Source: Bacteriovoracaceae bacterium
GTDB taxonomy: Bacteria; Bdellovibrionota; UBA1018
NCBI GenBank assembly: GCA_947475645.1
Contig: CANJNU010000001.1
Coordinates: 1 to 15,019 of the forward strand
DNA length: 15,019 nt
Reading direction: 5' to 3'
In this document: positions 6,679-14,139 of the stretch, piece by piece
Numbering within the stretch: position 1 is the stretch's first letter
Layout of the letters: each line of letters opens with the position of its first letter
The notes under the pieces: model-generated
What the model was told of the DNA's origin: nothing
What the model saw: the letters and a program-made list of their open reading frames with translations, nothing else
The model's database searches: none
Position numbers and translations under genes: made by a program

Positions 6679-7216
6679 TTCTTCACCTCTCTTTCTTTCT
6701 CTTGTTATTGCGCTGGGCGGAATAGCAGCATTAACCGATTTTAGAACCGGGAAGATTTACAACTGGCTTACCTTCCCTTTTATTGTAGGTGGTCTTCTTT
6801 ATCAGACTTACCTAAGTGGACTTACGGGCATGACTGACGCGCTCGCGGGATGTTTATTGGGATTGGGTCTCGGCTTTATACCCTTTTGGATGAATTGGCT
6901 CGGAGCAGGTGATGTGAAGTTGATGATGGCGCTTGGATCGTTGGGCGGAGGGCGCTTTATTCAGGAAGTTCTTATTTTGAGCCTTTTTCTTGGCAGTTTT
7001 ATGGGGCTCATTCAACTGACCTGGCGAGGGAAATTAGTTGGATTTTTGAAGCGATTACAAAGTTTCCTCCGCTCGCGATTGATTTCTGGTCTCGAACCCG
7101 AGGAAATTCGATTAGATCGTACAACGACGTTACCTTTCGCGATTCCCCTCGGAATCGGAGCGATATGGACTGCTTGGAGTCATCCAGTTTTACAAGGAGG
7201 GTGGCTTCTTTGGTGA
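6659..7216 (+). CDS. cpaA: Prepilin peptidase, CpaA/TadV type
   Basis: 185 residues, an inner-membrane aspartic protease that removes the leader from Flp and TadE/F prepilins. The first catalytic Asp is D27 in TDFRTGKIYNWLT, and the second is D85 in the GxGD motif LGAGDVKLMMALG. About six hydrophobic segments are visible. The size matches the short CpaA/TadV class, which lacks the N-methyltransferase domain of PilD. A loop of about 40 polar residues (120-160) precedes the last span. The start is TTG 6659, overlapping the end of pilin 2 by 20 bases. The stop overlaps the GTG of the next pilin-like gene as GTGA. Its position among five genes with its own cleavage motif fits the role. Confidence 0.92.
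   Translation: MAFGKINSSPLFLSLVIALGGIAALTDFRTGKIYNWLTFPFIVGGLLYQTYLSGLTGMTDALAGCLLGLGLGFIPFWMNWLGAGDVKLMMALGSLGGGRFIQEVLILSLFLGSFMGLIQLTWRGKLVGFLKRLQSFLRSRLISGLEPEEIRLDRTTTLPFAIPLGIGAIWTAWSHPVLQGGWLLW
7194..7200 (+). promoter_or_regulatory. Strong ribosome binding site for pilin-like gene 3
   Basis: AAGGAGG near the end of cpaA. It is directly adjacent to GTG 7201 (too close), 9 bases before TTG 7210 and 12 before GTG 7213, so it argues for a start at 7210 or 7213. Confidence 0.6.
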
Positions 7217-7503
7217 CCTCGAACACTCAGTCTTCGCAGTCAGGCCAGGCGGTCGTTGAGTACATTTTACTTCTCAGTGCCCTCGTTTCAATGTTTGTTA
7301 TCATCGCTCAGGGCGTGGGGCGTTTGGATCTTGCGAAGAGGCTCTCGAAGCCGCTCACTACTGATTTTGCAAAAGCGTATCAATATGGGGACATCAAAAC
7401 CACGGGCCCCGACGATAGCGAAGGAGCATCCAATCATGCCCAGGCTCAAGTTCCGAAAAGCGATAACTTTAGAATCTTCCTTAGTCCGGGTCCGCCGAGG
7501 TAG
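7213..7503 (+). CDS. Flp-like pilin or pseudopilin 3, extended C-terminus
   Basis: About 96 residues. A short leader ends SSQSG and is followed by QAVVEYILLLSALVSMFVII: cleavage after G11, Glu at mature position 5. The rest, about 60 residues, is polar (KPLTTDFAKAYQYGDIKTTG and a Ser/Pro/Asp-rich tail), longer than the two Flp pilins before it. The GTG start at 7213 overlaps the cpaA stop as GTGA; TTG 7210 is an equally good reading with better spacing from AAGGAGG, and an ATG at 7165 lies deeper inside cpaA. The last 22 codons overlap the tadE-like gene in another frame. Probably a minor pilin; it has the core of a Flp pilin but not the typical short size. Confidence 0.78.
   Translation: MTSNTQSSQSGQAVVEYILLLSALVSMFVIIAQGVGRLDLAKRLSKPLTTDFAKAYQYGDIKTTGPDDSEGASNHAQAQVPKSDNFRIFLSPGPPR
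7421..7426 (+). promoter_or_regulatory. Ribosome binding site fixing the tadE-like start
   Basis: AAGGAG lies nine bases before ATG 7436, inside pilin-like gene 3. It identifies 7436 as the start in a frame that stays open back to 7256. Confidence 0.6.
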
Positions 7504-8005
7504 TCAGACTGGGCAATCCACGATCGAGTTTCTTTTGACCCTCTCACTTCTGATGGCGTTCATTCTTCTTTACGTTCAGCTCGCGATGGTTTTCGCGTTC
7601 GGTAATTATGCGCAATACGCCACTTTTATGGCGGCCCGAGCATACCTCTCGGCGGGACTAAATCAAAAGGATCAGCAAGAGCGAGCCACGAATGTTCTGA
7701 GTGCTACGTTAAAGAAGGGGTCGGGAGATCGACTGGGGAAGATTGCAAAGGGCGAGGGCGGCGGCGACCTCGCGGGTAGCCAGTTCTTCCAGCTCGACCG
7801 TAATGCCGTAGATCGGACTTCAGGCTGGCTTCAAGGAGTCCGATATACCTTTAAGAGCCGGATTTTTTTGATTCCGCTAGGGCGGAGTCGAAAACCTGGC
7901 GAGATTACATTGAAGACGGAGAGCTATTTGGGACGCGAACCCACTTATAACGAGTGTGAAGGTCTGATGAATCAGAATGGATGGAGCTACGATAATGGAT
8001 GTTGA
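7436..8005 (+). CDS. tadE: TadE-like minor pilin
   Basis: 189 residues. A basic leader ends RRGSQTG and is followed by QSTIEFLLTLSLLMAFILLY: the class III signal of TadE-family pseudopilins (cleavage after G26, E31-F32). Next comes NYAQYATFMAARAYLSAG, the helix typical of TadE/TadG N-terminal regions, and a globular region of about 110 residues with a Cys pair (C174, C189). TadE and TadF are processed by the same peptidase as Flp and are needed for pilus formation, probably as minor tip or priming subunits. The start is decided by AAGGAG at 7421-7426; a longer reading from 7256 only adds out-of-frame translation of the preceding gene. It overlaps that gene by 68 bases and the next by 11. Assignment to TadE rather than TadF or TadG rests on the helix motif and order. 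Confidence 0.8.
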   Translation: MPRLKFRKAITLESSLVRVRRGSQTGQSTIEFLLTLSLLMAFILLYVQLAMVFAFGNYAQYATFMAARAYLSAGLNQKDQQERATNVLSATLKKGSGDRLGKIAKGEGGGDLAGSQFFQLDRNAVDRTSGWLQGVRYTFKSRIFLIPLGRSRKPGEITLKTESYLGREPTYNECEGLMNQNGWSYDNGC

Positions 8006-8558
8006 GGGGCGTCGAGACTCACCCAGTGAGTCGGGACAAAGCATCTTAGAATTTCTGATGATGCTTCCAGTGCTGATTGGCCTGGTGGTGATGCTGATTC
8101 GGGTAAATACAGCGATTCAAATTTCTATCAATAACCAAAAGTTCGCTCGCGCGCAGGCACTTTTATTGACCTACAATAGCGCAATTTATCCGGAAATTAA
8201 ATTACGCGTACCTAATCTCGATGAAAAGTCTTATAATCATATGCTTTTGGGTGTCTCCAATAAGCTTGTAACCCCTTCTGAGAAGGCACCGCCAGAGTCG
8301 CCCCGACATCAAATTTCAAAAGCGAAAGGTGGCGCGATTGACTGTTCGGGTGAAGGTGATGGCGGAGGGGGTAAGCGCGCGACCGTATGCGTTCGCAATA
8401 CTGTGACGCTGTGTACTCAGCAGAATGTATCGAACACATCAGGCGGATCGAAGCCGATTTTTGTCGAGGGTGGTGTTTATAATATTCCGTCTCCGGGTGG
8501 ATATTGTACTGGGCCAAGGAAACATCTCGACGTTGCTGATGGTGAGGATCAAACATGA
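7995..8558 (+). CDS. tadF: TadE/TadF-like minor pilin
   Basis: 187 residues. The leader ends SPSESG and is followed by QSILEFLMMLPVLIGLVVML, a class III signal with cleavage after G14 and Glu at mature position 5. One membrane helix is followed by INNQKFARAQALLLTYNSA and a loosely structured region rich in Gly and Ser. Four cysteines (C117, C132, C140, C171) could form disulphides in the periplasm. ATG 7995 has GGAG (7983-7986) eight bases upstream; an in-frame ATG at 7977 is an alternative adding six residues. It overlaps the tadE-like gene by 11 bases and cpaB by 4 (ATGA). It is the second long pseudopilin of the locus, so called tadF-like by position; the C-terminal part matches no family I recognise. 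Confidence 0.72.
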   Translation: MDVEGRRDSPSESGQSILEFLMMLPVLIGLVVMLIRVNTAIQISINNQKFARAQALLLTYNSAIYPEIKLRVPNLDEKSYNHMLLGVSNKLVTPSEKAPPESPRHQISKAKGGAIDCSGEGDGGGGKRATVCVRNTVTLCTQQNVSNTSGGSKPIFVEGGVYNIPSPGGYCTGPRKHLDVADGEDQT

Positions 8559-9382
8559 ATAATAAAGCGCTGACACTTTCCTTAATTATGGCACTGCTGG
8601 CAGTATTCTTTGTGAATAGCTATGTAACCAGTGTGGAAGAAGACCAGAAAAAGCGATTTGGTACCGAGGTTTTGGTCTTAAGGGCAAAGCAAAATATTAA
8701 AGAGATGGATACTATCGACGATACCATGTTGGATACGGTGTTGGTTCCTATAACCTTTAAGGAGCCGGGAGCAGTTTCTTGGGATACGAAGGAAGCGACC
8801 AAAGAAGTGGCCGTCGATCGTAAAGCATTGGTGGGCTCGGTCGCGATCGTATCCATAAAGAAGGGCGAGCAGATTACATTTAATAAGATTTCTGAGCCTG
8901 GAATTCGAACCGGGCTGGCCCCGCAAGTTACACCGGGTCGGCGGGCGATATCGATACCCGTGAATGAGAATACATCGGTGTCGAAATTGGTAAAACCCGG
9001 CGATCGTGTTGATATTATGGCGATGATCGACGTAGGCGGCGGAAAAGACAATCGGATGGTAAAAACCGTGTTGCAAGATATCGTAGTTTTGGCAACAGGT
9101 AGAAATGTGGCGAACAATTCGCCTCGAACGATTGAGCGAGATGCATTTGGTGGCAAGGACAAGATTAAGTCACTTACCGAGGATACGAGTTTTGGCGCGG
9201 TGACCCTTGAGGTATCTCCAGAGCAGGCTCAGACGCTGCTGATGTTACAGGCCGACGGACCTTTGACACTCTCATTAAGAAATAATGACGATAACGATCA
9301 CCCAGCGATAGGCGCCACATTTTATCTAGATATTTTAGGGTCAGATGCAGGTAAACTGAGATTGCCTGCATCGAAAAAATGA
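8555..9382 (+). CDS. cpaB: Flp pilus assembly protein CpaB/RcpC
   Basis: 275 residues. One N-terminal membrane span (about 5-22, TLSLIMALLAVFFVNSYV) anchors a periplasmic protein. A SAF domain follows (about 38-112; VLVLRAKQNIKEMDTID through IKKGEQITFNKI), then the RcpC-type region (about 125-250) with RRAISIPVNENTSVSKLVKP and GDRVDIMA, and VLQDIVVLATGR, the pattern of the CpaB family. CpaB works with the secretin CpaC at the outer membrane side of the machine. Length is normal. The start overlaps the previous stop as ATGA, and its stop overlaps cpaC in the same way, indicating coupled translation. Confidence 0.93.
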   Translation: MNNKALTLSLIMALLAVFFVNSYVTSVEEDQKKRFGTEVLVLRAKQNIKEMDTIDDTMLDTVLVPITFKEPGAVSWDTKEATKEVAVDRKALVGSVAIVSIKKGEQITFNKISEPGIRTGLAPQVTPGRRAISIPVNENTSVSKLVKPGDRVDIMAMIDVGGGKDNRMVKTVLQDIVVLATGRNVANNSPRTIERDAFGGKDKIKSLTEDTSFGAVTLEVSPEQAQTLLMLQADGPLTLSLRNNDDNDHPAIGATFYLDILGSDAGKLRLPASKK

Positions 9383-11037
9383 TAAAATTTCTACTTCCAA
9401 AAAATGGATCATCTTCGCGATTAAGACGTGCTCTGCCCGTTCAGGGCTGGGGATGGGCCTGTGTTCTTTTGTGTATTTTGCTTACGGAGTCGTTTTCGGT
9501 GGGACTGTTTGCTGCTGAGACGGGCTCAAAGAAGTACAAACGTTCCAAATTAACCAGCGATGAATCAGAAGCTTTGGCCGATCGGCGAAAGCTTTTGCTG
9601 ACGACTGGAGAAGATCGTGCGGTCGATCTTGATTTTGAGGCCAATGCGGGATCGGGCGGTTTATCGATTGGTAATCCTACTTTAGTAACCACCACCTTTG
9701 TAAAAATTGGTGATAAGAGACAGATTGTCTTTAAGCCGCTGAAGGCGGGTGAGACGACTGTTACGATTCGTGATCAAGATGGAACAATTAGGCTAGTGTT
9801 TCAGCTTCGTGTAACGGGATCTAATCTGCTTCGTGTCGCCGGAGAGTTGAGAAGCTTGATCGGCGATGTGGAGGGGCTAAGTATTCGAATTGTGGGTGCG
9901 AAGATTGTCATTGAAGGTGATGTATTAGTGGTGAACGACTTTGGGAAGGTTTCGGCAGTCTTAGCCGACAAAGCCTACTCGGACGTGGTTTTGAACCTCA
10001 TTGCGCTGTCGCCACTGGCGCTGCAGGTAATGGCCAAGAAGATTGAAGAAGACGTAAAGCCGATCTACCCAAGTGTCAAAGTGAGGGTTGTGAATGGCAG
10101 CGTTTTTATTGAGGGTGAAGTAGGCTCGCAAAGCGACTCAGATAAGGTAACGCGGATTGCGACACTCTATCTTCCCGAAGTACGGCCGCCTTCGTTTGCA
10201 GATCGAGACGAAAAAATGGCGCGCCCTACAGGCCCACCTCGATCGGTGATTCAGAATTTTTTAGTGATTAAAGATACTACTCCAAAAAAGAAGGATAAAA
10301 AGCTCATTCGAGTAACGGTTCACTTCGTAGAACTATCGAAGGATTATTTGAAGATCTTTGGGTTTAAGTGGCAGCCCGGCTTTAGCGCCGAGCCGACCAT
10401 TAGTGTGGGACAGGGAACGACAGGGGCCACAGCCGCAACAGGAGCATCGTTTAGTGCGACCATCTCGAGCTTGGTACCCCGATTGGAAAGTCTACAAAAG
10501 TCGGGTTATGCACGAGTTTTGAAGACGGGTACAGTGATTGTGAAAAGCGGTGAACCCGCCACTATTAAGGAACAGACGCAGATTCCAGTGGCGGCACAGG
10601 CTCAGGGAGGTCAGGTTCAGGGCGCTCCACAGGGTGTAGGTATTACTGTGAATGTGACTCCACAACAGATTGGGCAAAGCGATGACATCTCGATGACGTT
10701 GAAGCTCGAGGCGATCAGCGTAGTGGGACGTCAGCCTGCGGGAGCTGCGGCACTGACAGCAACTCATATTGTTGACACACAGCTTTTCGTAAAGTCAGGA
10801 AAGAGTGCTGCTGTGGCAGGTGTAAACTCGGCTGATGTGGGTACTGATTTTAATAAGGATGATCCCAAGGCTGGCGCCTTCGCTGAGGGCACCTCTCCTC
10901 TCTTTACGATGATGCGGACTAAGAATTACCGGAAGAAGAAATCTCAATTTGTGGTTTTCGTTACTCCTGAAATCATCGAGGATGCGTCAGATGGGAACGA
11001 GGACTTGAAAAAGAACTTTAGGGTTCAGGTGAAATAG
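9379..11037 (+). CDS. cpaC: Flp pilus secretin CpaC/RcpA
   Basis: 552 residues, the outer-membrane channel of the pilus. After a long basic N-terminus there is a signal peptide (hydrophobic core about 26-40; likely cleavage after LFAA at 46). The pilus secretin N-terminal domain (about 65-148) is followed by BON-like repeats (about 150-265) and the secretin domain (about 305-540). Secretin features seen: VTVHFVELSKDYLKIFGFKW, LQKSGYARVLKTGTVIVKSG, a Gln/Gly-rich gate region (405-420), VNVTPQQIGQSDDISMTLKL and the closing FVVFVTPEII. Length is typical. ATG 9379 overlaps the cpaB stop; an unusually long basic stretch before the hydrophobic core leaves some doubt about the exact start. The next gene begins two bases after the stop. 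Confidence 0.93.
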   Translation: MIKFLLPKNGSSSRLRRALPVQGWGWACVLLCILLTESFSVGLFAAETGSKKYKRSKLTSDESEALADRRKLLLTTGEDRAVDLDFEANAGSGGLSIGNPTLVTTTFVKIGDKRQIVFKPLKAGETTVTIRDQDGTIRLVFQLRVTGSNLLRVAGELRSLIGDVEGLSIRIVGAKIVIEGDVLVVNDFGKVSAVLADKAYSDVVLNLIALSPLALQVMAKKIEEDVKPIYPSVKVRVVNGSVFIEGEVGSQSDSDKVTRIATLYLPEVRPPSFADRDEKMARPTGPPRSVIQNFLVIKDTTPKKKDKKLIRVTVHFVELSKDYLKIFGFKWQPGFSAEPTISVGQGTTGATAATGASFSATISSLVPRLESLQKSGYARVLKTGTVIVKSGEPATIKEQTQIPVAAQAQGGQVQGAPQGVGITVNVTPQQIGQSDDISMTLKLEAISVVGRQPAGAAALTATHIVDTQLFVKSGKSAAVAGVNSADVGTDFNKDDPKAGAFAEGTSPLFTMMRTKNYRKKKSQFVVFVTPEIIEDASDGNEDLKKNFRVQVK

Positions 11038-11039
11038 GC

Positions 11040-13196
11040 ATGGCAGGCCATTTAATTGCAATTGTAGGCGGAAAGGGTGGAGTAGGAAAAAGCGTGTTTG
11101 CTGCGAATTTGGCAATCGCGTATCTACAGGAGTTTAAACAAAGACCCTTAATTGTTGATTTAGACCTGAATAGCTTGGGTGACCAGAATGTGATCTTGGG
11201 ACAGAATCCTCCTAAGAATATTGTGGATGTATCGAAGATTCAGGGAGGCGCGATCGATCCGAAGTCGTTGGCGCCGTTTATGGTAAATACTCCCGCCGGT
11301 TATAGTTATATTGCAGCCCCCAAAGACTCGATTATTGCGCGCGACATTGATCTTGAGGGCTTGGGGCGGTTTATGAAGTCGGTCACCAACGTATTTAATT
11401 GGGTGGTGGTGGACTGCGGAAACGGCACAGAGCCGTGGGCATTAAAGACGATGGAATATGCGACCGCTATTTTTGTGGTTACCACAGCCGACGTAATTGT
11501 GATTAATCAGACGAAGCGAGTACTGGCAAAGATTCAGGAACTCCTGTTTCCGCCGGAAATGGTGCAGATCGTTTTAAATCGCTATGCTCAGAGTCAGATC
11601 ATTAACCCGCAAATGATTCAGAAGAACCTGAATCGCCCGCTTTTTGCAGCGATTCCTGAGGATACAGCAACTTGTGATGCATCGTTAGCGAAGAGCATTC
11701 CAGTCTGTATAGGATCGCCTAACTCACCCATTGCGCGCGCCTATCACGACATCGTTCGAAAAATTCAACAGACAAACTTACTCGATCAGCTCTCTAAGTT
11801 AAAAAAGCCAACCGGTGTACTCGCGAAAGCGCAGGGAGTCGCGGGCGCCCCGGCGGGAGGGCCTGCGGACGCAGGGGGGGGGCCAGGAGGGCGCAGCTCG
11901 TCGGCAGCCATGGATCCTTGGACGTCGATGAAGCTTCGAATTCACAAGGCTCTGATTGAACAGATGGATTTAAAAAAGATGTCGACCGACACGGGCGACT
12001 CTAAACAGCGGGCGATTTTAAGGGAAAAGACCCAAAAGGGTATTCTCGACATTCTTAATATTGAGGACACCGGGTCTCTTTTAACTACGCGCGAGCTCAA
12101 AGCCCAGATGGTGAAAGAGGTTTTGGATGAGGCGTTGGGTTTGGGGCCTCTCGAAGACTTGCTTGCTGACGATACCGTAAGCGAAATTATGGTGAACGCT
12201 CGTGACCAGATCTATATTGAGCGATCGGGTAAAAATCAGATGTCGAAGGTTACCTTTTCGTCTGAGCAGCAGATGATGAATGTAATCGAGCGCATTGTAA
12301 CTCCCTTGGGTCGGCGAGTAGATGAGAAAGTTCCTTACGTCGATGCCCGTTTGCTCGACGGATCACGGGTTCATATTATTATTCCTCCACTTGCGCTGCG
12401 CGGACCTACGATTACGATTCGTAAGTTTCCAAAAAAGCGAATTACCGATAAGGATTTAGTGGGCTGGGGAACGATGACCGAAGAAATCGCAGACTTTTTG
12501 CGGGCATGTGTCGAGGCCAAACTGAATATTGTAATCTCGGGAGGCACCGGTTCAGGAAAAACGACGCTTTTGAATGTACTCTCTAACTTTATTCCAGCGA
12601 GTGAGCGAATCATTACAGTCGAGGACTCGGCAGAACTTCAATTGGGGCAGGAGCACGTGGTTCGTCTTGAGACGCGACCGAAGAATATTGAAGGCGAAGG
12701 CGAAGTCAGTATTCGTGATCTGATCAAATGCTGCTTAAGAATGCGGCCTGATCGAATCGTAGTGGGTGAGTGTCGAGGCGGAGAGACTTTCGACATGCTA
12801 CAAGCGATGAACACTGGCCACTCTGGATCGCTTACCACGCTTCACGCCAATAATCCGCGAGAGGCCTTAGCTCGTTGTGAAGCTTTGGTGATGCAAGCGG
12901 GATTGCCCATACCCATAAAAGCGATTCGAGAAACAATTGCCTCAGCTGTAGGACTGTTGGTTCAGCAGACGCGTCTGATGGACGGATCGAGAAAGGTGAC
13001 TTACATCACTGAAGTGACAGGAATGCAGGGCGAGGTGATCAGTCTTCAGGATATTTTCGTATATAAGCAGGAAGGCCTCGATAAAAAGAAAAAAGTGATA
13101 GGGCGGTTTGTGCCCACTGGATTCATTCCAAAATTCGTAGAAGAAATGGAGGCGAAGGGCATGAAAATATCACGCGGCCTATTCGCCGCTAAATAA
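11040..13196 (+). CDS. cpaF: CpaE (TadZ)-CpaF (TadA) fusion: localisation ATPase joined to assembly ATPase
   Basis: 718 residues. Residues 1-250 are a MinD/ParA-like ATPase of the CpaE/TadZ type: deviant Walker [10 protein letters not shown] (10-18) with signature Lys12, VDLD (39-42) and WVVVDCGNG (121-129). The receiver-like N-terminal domain usual in CpaE is absent. A Gly/Ala/Pro linker (about 258-290) leads to a complete CpaF/TadA secretion ATPase (from about 291), with Walker [11 protein letters not shown] (500-509), Asp box VEDSAELQL (527-535), Walker B RIVVGE (572-577) and His box [17 protein letters not shown] (594-610). CpaF powers pilus assembly; CpaE places the machine in the cell. 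They are normally separate genes. The linker is encoded by a G-rich stretch with nine G in a row (11874-11882). Start ATG 11040 lies two bases after cpaC. The fusion could also be a sequence error in the G run (see findings). Confidence 0.9.
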   Translation: MAGHLIAIVGGKGGVGKSVFAANLAIAYLQEFKQRPLIVDLDLNSLGDQNVILGQNPPKNIVDVSKIQGGAIDPKSLAPFMVNTPAGYSYIAAPKDSIIARDIDLEGLGRFMKSVTNVFNWVVVDCGNGTEPWALKTMEYATAIFVVTTADVIVINQTKRVLAKIQELLFPPEMVQIVLNRYAQSQIINPQMIQKNLNRPLFAAIPEDTATCDASLAKSIPVCIGSPNSPIARAYHDIVRKIQQTNLLDQLSKLKKPTGVLAKAQGVAGAPAGGPADAGGGPGGRSSSAAMDPWTSMKLRIHKALIEQMDLKKMSTDTGDSKQRAILREKTQKGILDILNIEDTGSLLTTRELKAQMVKEVLDEALGLGPLEDLLADDTVSEIMVNARDQIYIERSGKNQMSKVTFSSEQQMMNVIERIVTPLGRRVDEKVPYVDARLLDGSRVHIIIPPLALRGPTITIRKFPKKRITDKDLVGWGTMTEEIADFLRACVEAKLNIVISGGTGSGKTTLLNVLSNFIPASERIITVEDSAELQLGQEHVVRLETRPKNIEGEGEVSIRDLIKCCLRMRPDRIVVGECRGGETFDMLQAMNTGHSGSLTTLHANNPREALARCEALVMQAGLPIPIKAIRETIASAVGLLVQQTRLMDGSRKVTYITEVTGMQGEVISLQDIFVYKQEGLDKKKKVIGRFVPTGFIPKFVEEMEAKGMKISRGLFAAK
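11874..11882 (+). repeat. Homopolymer of nine G in the CpaE-CpaF linker
   Basis: Three consecutive GGG codons (G279-G281) make an uninterrupted run of nine G. Loss of one G would bring a TGA at 11929-11931 into frame, overlapping the in-frame ATG at 11928 as ATGA. Such runs are prone to slippage and to sequencing error. Confidence 0.9.
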
Positions 13197-13199
13197 GCC

Positions 13200-14063
13200 A
13201 TGTTGAAGGGCTTAGGGCTTTTATGTCTCGCTATCGGGATATTTGTTTTCGTCTATACTTACAGTAAGCGGTTTTTGGATTGGTTACGGTTTCAGTCGGT
13301 AGGAACCCGAGACTATGTGGTGGAGCGTCTGGCTTCGATGTTTATTGAAGTCGACCCCGATAAGGCCTTACTCGCACTTACGGGATTGAGTTTGGGTACT
13401 GGAGGGTTTGTTTTTCTTTTACTGTTACCCAATTGGCTACCGGGATTAGTTTTTGGATTTGCTGTAGCCGTTATTGCGTGGAAACTTCCTACACCCATAG
13501 TGGACCACCTTTATGAGAAGCGGGTGGCGAAGTTTACATTACAGATGGTAGACGGATTGAGTTTGATGTCGAATGGGATGAAGTCCGGGCTCTCCGTGGT
13601 ACAGGCGATGGCGTTAGTTACGCAAGAGATGGAAGAGCCGATTCGGCAGGAGTTTAATTTAATTCTGAGCGAAAATAAATTGGGCGTTTCACTCGAAGAC
13701 GCATTTTTAAATCTCTCAAAACGAGTAAAAACTGAAGACGTCGATATGTTTGTAACTTCCGTGAATATTTTAAAGGAAACAGGCGGCAATCTGGCCGAGA
13801 CCTTCGATACCATTGTGGGAACCATCCGGGAGCGAATTAAGGTTCAAAAGAAAATTGCCGCTCTGGTTGCACAGGGACTCTATCAAGGCATGTTTATGTT
13901 ATCGATTCCGCCTCTTTTGGGCGTGATGTTTTACATTACGGATCCGGATATGATGCGACCTTTGTTTACGAATCCCATAGGTTGGATGATCCTATCTGTC
14001 GTCTTTCTGCTTGAAGTGATTGGATATGTGGTGATCCGTAAGGTGATTCAAATTGAAGTGTGA
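13200..14063 (+). CDS. tadB: TadB-type inner-membrane platform protein
   Basis: 287 residues with a type II secretion F domain (about 110-240). Visible features: a hydrophobic N-terminal span (about 4-20), two spans around 57-94, the cytoplasmic F domain with FTLQMVDGLSLMSNGMKSGL, the NKLGVSLEDAFLNL segment and LKETGGNLAETFDTIVGTIR, and two C-terminal spans (about 222-245 and 260-280). This is the usual TadB layout. With TadC it forms the platform that interacts with the CpaF ATPase. It starts three bases after the fusion gene. TadC does not follow it; instead a promoter and a YD-repeat gene come next, while the TadC tail is at the left end of the window. Confidence 0.91.
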   Translation: MLKGLGLLCLAIGIFVFVYTYSKRFLDWLRFQSVGTRDYVVERLASMFIEVDPDKALLALTGLSLGTGGFVFLLLLPNWLPGLVFGFAVAVIAWKLPTPIVDHLYEKRVAKFTLQMVDGLSLMSNGMKSGLSVVQAMALVTQEMEEPIRQEFNLILSENKLGVSLEDAFLNLSKRVKTEDVDMFVTSVNILKETGGNLAETFDTIVGTIRERIKVQKKIAALVAQGLYQGMFMLSIPPLLGVMFYITDPDMMRPLFTNPIGWMILSVVFLLEVIGYVVIRKVIQIEV

Positions 14064-14076
14064 AGAAAACTTAATG

Positions 14077-14105
14077 TTGACAAGAGTAGTCGGAAATAGT
14101 GTAAT
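14077..14105 (+). promoter_or_regulatory. Near-consensus sigma-70 promoter for the YD-repeat gene
   Basis: TTGACA (14077-14082, perfect) is followed by 17 bases and TGTAAT (14100-14105, 5 of 6). Transcription would start near 14112, and a ribosome site AGGGGA (14125-14130) lies nine bases before ATG 14140. No terminator hairpin is seen between tadB and this promoter, so read-through from the pilus operon remains possible. Confidence 0.75.
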
Positions 14106-14139
14106 TGAAGGACGCTTTTAGAACAGGGGAAAAGAGCAC

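Noticed and set aside
7256..7435. Longer N-terminus for the tadE-like protein
   Set aside because: This part is the pilin-like gene 3 read in another frame; the ribosome site at 7421-7426 and the signal motif place the start at 7436.
8620..9162. Long open frame on the minus strand opposite cpaB
   Set aside because: Serine/threonine-rich translation without recognisable motif, no ribosome site context, fully inside a clear cpaB gene; a shadow of codon use.
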